A stretch of 8,747 nucleotides of DNA, from the NCBI GenBank assembly GCA_002501855.1, contig DAOM01000025.1, positions 1 through 8,747 on the forward strand, written 5' to 3'. Under the pieces are notes generated by a model, which saw nothing but the letters and a program-made list of their open reading frames with translations, was not told where the DNA came from and searched no databases. Below, piece by piece: positions 6,522-8,747 of this stretch. The position numbers and the translations under genes were made by a program. The first letter of the stretch is position 1; every line of letters begins with the position of its first letter. The stretch comes from Candidatus Nitrosopolaris nunavutensis (GTDB lineage: Archaea; Thermoproteota; Nitrososphaeria; Nitrososphaerales; Nitrososphaeraceae).

Positions 6522-6545
6522 TACTGAATTTAAATAAGTTCAGTA
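6522..6545 (+). promoter_or_regulatory. NmrA-gene promoter: TATA box inside an inverted repeat
   Basis: TACTGAA (6522-6528) and TTCAGTA (6539-6545) are perfect 7-bp inverted arms around the 10-bp core TTTAAATAAG, which contains the TATA box. The TATA centre is about 27 nt before the ATG at 6559, so transcription is expected to start at or next to the ATG. No ribosome binding site is present, consistent with a leaderless mRNA. The flanking arms look like an operator that would compete with TBP binding. Confidence 0.6.
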
Positions 6546-6558
6546 CTGTAATGTCTTT

Positions 6559-7440
6559 ATGAATAACGAAGGAAGTACAATTTTAGTAACAGGTGCAACT
6601 GGAACTGTTGGAAGTGAAGTTGTAAGGCAACTCTCAACTAAAGGACAAATTGGTATCAGAGCGGCAGCACGTTCAGCTAATAATCCCACTTTTAAGGACC
6701 TAAAGAGTGTGGAAATAGTGGAACTAGATTATAATAAACCAGAAACGCTTGCAACAGCTTTCAAGAATGTTAATAAACTCTTCTTATTGACTCCGTTCCA
6801 ATCTGATATGCTAGATCTTACATCTAACTTGGTAAATGCAGCAAAGAAGTCAGGTATAAAATATATCATAAAACAGTCTGTTATGGGAGCAGATGCTGAG
6901 CCCGGAATTACTCCCGGTCGTTTGCATCGACAAGCAGAGAAAATTATAGAAGAATCTGGAATTCCATTTTCATTCTTGCGGCCGAATTTCTTTATGCAAA
7001 ATTTTGTCAATTTTAATAGTCCCACGATAAAATCCCAAGGGGCCGTATATGCTCCAGCTGGAGATGGAAAAGTTAGCTTCGTTGATGTCCGCGATATTGC
7101 AGCGGTAGCAGTACAAGCACTAATCAATGACAATCAATATAAAGGAAAGCCATTTAATATTACAGGTCCCGAAGCACTCTCTTACGGACAGGCAGCAGAA
7201 ATACTTTCTAAGGAATTAGGTAAGGAAATAAAGTACGTAAACATACCAGATGAAGATGCTCGCAAAGGGATGAAAGAGATGGGTATGGATGATTGGTCTG
7301 CTAATTCTCTGATAGATCTTTTTGACATTACTAGAAAAGGCTATGCTTCAGACATATCTTCTGTAGTTGAAGAGTTGACTGATAGAAAACCAATATCATT
7401 CTCACAGTTCGTCAAAGATTACGCTCAAGCTTTTAGATGA
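6559..7440 (+). CDS. NmrA-like NAD(P)-binding oxidoreductase (atypical SDR)
   Basis: A 293-residue cytoplasmic protein of the NmrA/atypical short-chain dehydrogenase group, related to NAD(P)H:quinone oxidoreductase 2-type and redox-sensing proteins. The N-terminal strand ILVTGATGTVG (residues 8-18) is the dinucleotide-binding glycine motif, and arginines at 34 and 38 after the second strand suggest a preference for NADPH. Further family features are KLFLLTPF near 73-80, KYIIKQSVMGAD, HRQAEKIIEESGIPFSFLRP with the following FFMQNF, and VSFVDVRDIAAVAVQAL. The C-terminal part FNITGPEALSYGQAAEIL is the usual substrate-side region. Length is normal and the frame intact. The actual substrate cannot be inferred; NmrA-type proteins may be enzymes or NADP sensors. 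It is a single-gene unit with a predicted leaderless promoter and a hairpin after the stop. Confidence 0.92.
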   Translation: MNNEGSTILVTGATGTVGSEVVRQLSTKGQIGIRAAARSANNPTFKDLKSVEIVELDYNKPETLATAFKNVNKLFLLTPFQSDMLDLTSNLVNAAKKSGIKYIIKQSVMGADAEPGITPGRLHRQAEKIIEESGIPFSFLRPNFFMQNFVNFNSPTIKSQGAVYAPAGDGKVSFVDVRDIAAVAVQALINDNQYKGKPFNITGPEALSYGQAAEILSKELGKEIKYVNIPDEDARKGMKEMGMDDWSANSLIDLFDITRKGYASDISSVVEELTDRKPISFSQFVKDYAQAFR

Positions 7441-7469
7441 AACTGTACGTTATCTGTAGGATCATGAAT

Positions 7470-7514
7470 ACAAAACCACAGTCAACGAGTTCTGTCTACT
7501 CGTTGTTGTTTTGT
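7470..7514 (+). terminator. Two-tier hairpin after the NmrA-like gene
   Basis: The inner stem CAACGAG (7483-7489) and CTCGTTG (7499-7505) closes a 9-nt loop. An outer stem ACAAAAC (7470-7476) and GTTTTGT (7508-7514) extends it across an asymmetric internal loop of 6 and 2 nt. It lies about 30 nt after the stop codon and has a T-rich 3' arm, as expected for a terminator. Confidence 0.5.
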
Positions 7515-7602
7515 GAATATTAATAATAACATCCGAAGCTGACTAAGTGATGACGTTGAAGTCGTGGGCCTAGGTGCTGAAACATCTATGGTTGAAACAC
7601 AC

Positions 7603-7621
7603 ACTATAACAACATATAATA
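7603..7621 (+). promoter_or_regulatory. AT-rich promoter region of the msrB-msrA operon
   Basis: Two TATA-like elements, ACTATAAC (7603-7610) and CATATAATA (7613-7621), lie 35-50 nt before the msrB ATG. The first gives a leader of about 20 nt that includes the Shine-Dalgarno element; the second would start transcription almost on it, so the first fits better. Confidence 0.4.
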
Positions 7622-7642
7622 CGGTTGTAGAGGATTAACTTT

Positions 7643-7648
7643 GGAGGT
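7643..7648 (+). promoter_or_regulatory. Strong Shine-Dalgarno sequence of msrB
   Basis: GGAGGT, an exact match to the archaeal anti-Shine-Dalgarno, sits 6 nt before the ATG at 7655 and fixes that start. It is the only strong ribosome binding site of this type seen before an intact gene in the window. Confidence 0.75.
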
Positions 7649-7654
7649 TATACT

Positions 7655-8047
7655 ATGACCTACAATAAACTAACACCTGAAGAAAAAAAAGTCATTATAG
7701 ATAAAGCAACGGAAACTCCTTTCTCTGGCGAGTATGATAATTTTTACGAAGACGGAATATTTATCTGTCGAAGGTGTAATGCGCTTCTCTTTTCATCGAA
7801 AAGCAAGTTTGATTCTGACTGTGGATGGCCAAGCTTTGATGAAAACTTCCCAAATGCAATAAAGCGCGTTCCTGATCCTGATGGAATAAGAACAGAAATA
7901 GAATGTGCTAGCTGTGGTGCGCACCTAGGACACGAATTTATTGGCGAAGACTTGACAGATAAAAACACTCGGGATTGTGTGAATTCGTTATCTATCCACT
8001 TTATCCCAAAATCAGAGGAGTTACCAAAAACGATACATGACGAATAA
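7655..8047 (+). CDS. msrB: Peptide-methionine (R)-S-oxide reductase MsrB
   Basis: MsrB reduces the R diastereomer of methionine sulfoxide in oxidised proteins, normally recycled by thioredoxin. The 130-residue protein is a complete single-domain enzyme. Two CxxC pairs that bind structural zinc are present (Cys38/Cys41 in ICRRC and Cys84/Cys87 in [10 protein letters not shown]). The catalytic cysteine is Cys108 in [11 protein letters not shown], and Cys56 in the CGWPSF motif is the expected resolving cysteine. The usual RYC before the catalytic cysteine is RDC here, a small change. No signal peptide is present, so it acts in the cytoplasm. It is the first gene of a two-gene operon; its last codons overlap the start of msrA by 11 bp, which implies translational coupling. 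Confidence 0.96.
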   Translation: MTYNKLTPEEKKVIIDKATETPFSGEYDNFYEDGIFICRRCNALLFSSKSKFDSDCGWPSFDENFPNAIKRVPDPDGIRTEIECASCGAHLGHEFIGEDLTDKNTRDCVNSLSIHFIPKSEELPKTIHDE

Positions 8048-8591
8048 CAAGACTGAAATCACAACACTTGCCAACGGATGTTTCTGGTGTACAGAAGCAA
8101 TCTTCAAAAGACTCACAGGTGTCAAATCTGTTCTACCTGGCTATGCCGGAGGCACAGTAAAAAATCCTTCCTATGACAAAGTATGCACAGGAATAACAGG
8201 GCATGCTGAGTCAACTCAGATAGAATTTGATCCGAAAGTTATATCTTTTGAAAAAATCCTCGATATATTCTGGCATACACATAATCCAACCACTCTTAAT
8301 AGACAAGGTAACGATGTTGGTACACAGTACCGTTCTGCAATCTTTTATCATGACGAAAAGCAAAAGGAGATTGCTGAGAAATCAAAAAAAGAGCTTGAAA
8401 AAGAAGGTGGCTATAAAGATTCTATTGTAACAGAAATTACTCCTTTTGAGAATTTTTATGTTGCAGAGGATTATCACAAAAATTACTATGAAAAACATCA
8501 AGATGCCCCATATTGTAATTTTGTCATCGGACCCAAAATCCACAAACTGCTTCAGCAGTATGGAAATGACGTAAAAGAAGAATATAACTAG
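8037..8591 (+). CDS. msrA: Peptide-methionine (S)-S-oxide reductase MsrA
   Basis: MsrA reduces the S diastereomer of methionine sulfoxide, complementing the MsrB encoded just upstream. The 184-residue protein has the catalytic motif GCFWCTE with Cys15 as nucleophile, followed by the family blocks [45 protein letters not shown] and AEDYHKNYY. Candidate resolving cysteines are Cys18 within GCFWC and a C-terminal cysteine in DAPYCNF. The ATG at 8037 overlaps the msrB stop codon region in another frame. The only purine-rich match, GAGGAG at 8015-8020, is about 16 nt away, too far for a standard ribosome binding site, so re-initiation after msrB is likely. Encoding both reductases as separate overlapping genes contrasts with the MsrAB fusions known from some bacteria. 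No signal peptide, so cytoplasmic. Confidence 0.96.
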   Translation: MTNNKTEITTLANGCFWCTEAIFKRLTGVKSVLPGYAGGTVKNPSYDKVCTGITGHAESTQIEFDPKVISFEKILDIFWHTHNPTTLNRQGNDVGTQYRSAIFYHDEKQKEIAEKSKKELEKEGGYKDSIVTEITPFENFYVAEDYHKNYYEKHQDAPYCNFVIGPKIHKLLQQYGNDVKEEYN

Positions 8592-8694
8592 CCTTTAGTG
8601 GCCAGGAGCATAACATAGACAGCACCGTACTAAGCAACATCTGATGGAGCAGCCGACTAACTAGAATAGCTAAGACGTGGTATTAGTGCTGCTT

Positions 8695-8747
8695 CAGGTT
8701 CTTGCATGTTTGTTTGTTGGTCTTTTGAGCTCAGGCTCTTGCGTGTT
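8695..8747. repeat. Imperfect direct repeat at the window edge
   Basis: A 16-bp unit, CAGGTTCTTGCATGTT at 8695-8710, recurs as CAGGCTCTTGCGTGTT at 8732-8747 (14 of 16 identical, period 37 bp). The second copy ends exactly at the window end, so further copies may follow. The rest of 8592-8747 holds no gene I can support, only a long-range 8-bp inverted pair (8646-8653 with 8688-8695). Confidence 0.4.

Noticed and set aside
6729..7133. Minus-strand 134-codon open frame
   Set aside because: It lies entirely inside the well-supported NmrA-like gene on the opposite strand.
8657..8746. Possible C-terminal piece of a minus-strand gene running off the window end
   Set aside because: About 29 codons are open to the edge, with no recognisable motif; too short to support.
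1..8747. CRISPR array, insertion sequence, integrase or defence system
   Set aside because: No repeat-spacer array, transposase, terminal inverted repeats or recognised defence genes were seen on either strand.

Overview
The window looks like a chromosome segment of an ammonia-oxidising archaeon (Nitrososphaeria / Thaumarchaeota). The G+C content is low, which fits a Nitrosocosmicus-like lineage better than the G+C-richer Nitrososphaera. The evidence is a family-B DNA polymerase C-terminus of archaeal type, archaeal TATA boxes (TTTAAATA-like) about 25-30 nt from several start codons, short or absent leaders, GTG and TTG starts, and a strong GGAGGT ribosome binding site in one case. The taxon is an inference from the protein and promoter style; no rRNA or other marker is present.

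Layout. 1-594 (+): the last 197 codons of a family-B DNA polymerase, cut by the window edge. 582-1472 (-): a DUF72/YecE-type protein that converges on the polymerase gene and overlaps it by 13 bp. 1640-2396 (+): an arginase-family gene whose 3' two thirds are intact but whose 5' end has frameshifts and in-frame stops, so it is called a pseudogene. 2434-2790 (-): an overlooked decayed gene in three pieces, possibly a proline dehydrogenase remnant. 2882-5125 (-): a 747-residue protein joining an eight-helix membrane domain to a type I periplasmic-binding-protein domain, with no permease or ATPase gene nearby. 5201-5671 (-): a universal stress protein. 5714-6274 (-): a protein of unknown function with a well-formed promoter. 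6331-6472 (-): a very small coiled-coil gene with an apparent frameshift. 6559-7440 (+): an NmrA-like NAD(P)-binding oxidoreductase that appears to be leaderless, with an inverted repeat around its TATA box. 7655-8591 (+): msrB and msrA, overlapping by 11 bp. 8592-8747: no gene found.

How the genes fit together. The right half is a loose stress and redox neighbourhood: UspA, NmrA-type reductase, and the two methionine sulfoxide reductases that repair both diastereomers of oxidised methionine. The middle is a decay zone in which a ureohydrolase and a possible proline-catabolic gene have both been lost; with one or both calls correct, this would fit loss of an arginine/proline catabolic function. 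The most unusual intact gene is the membrane-domain/binding-protein fusion, which looks more like a receptor or a tethered solute binder than a normal ABC transporter component. No CRISPR array, tRNA, rRNA, insertion sequence or clear new defence system was found.
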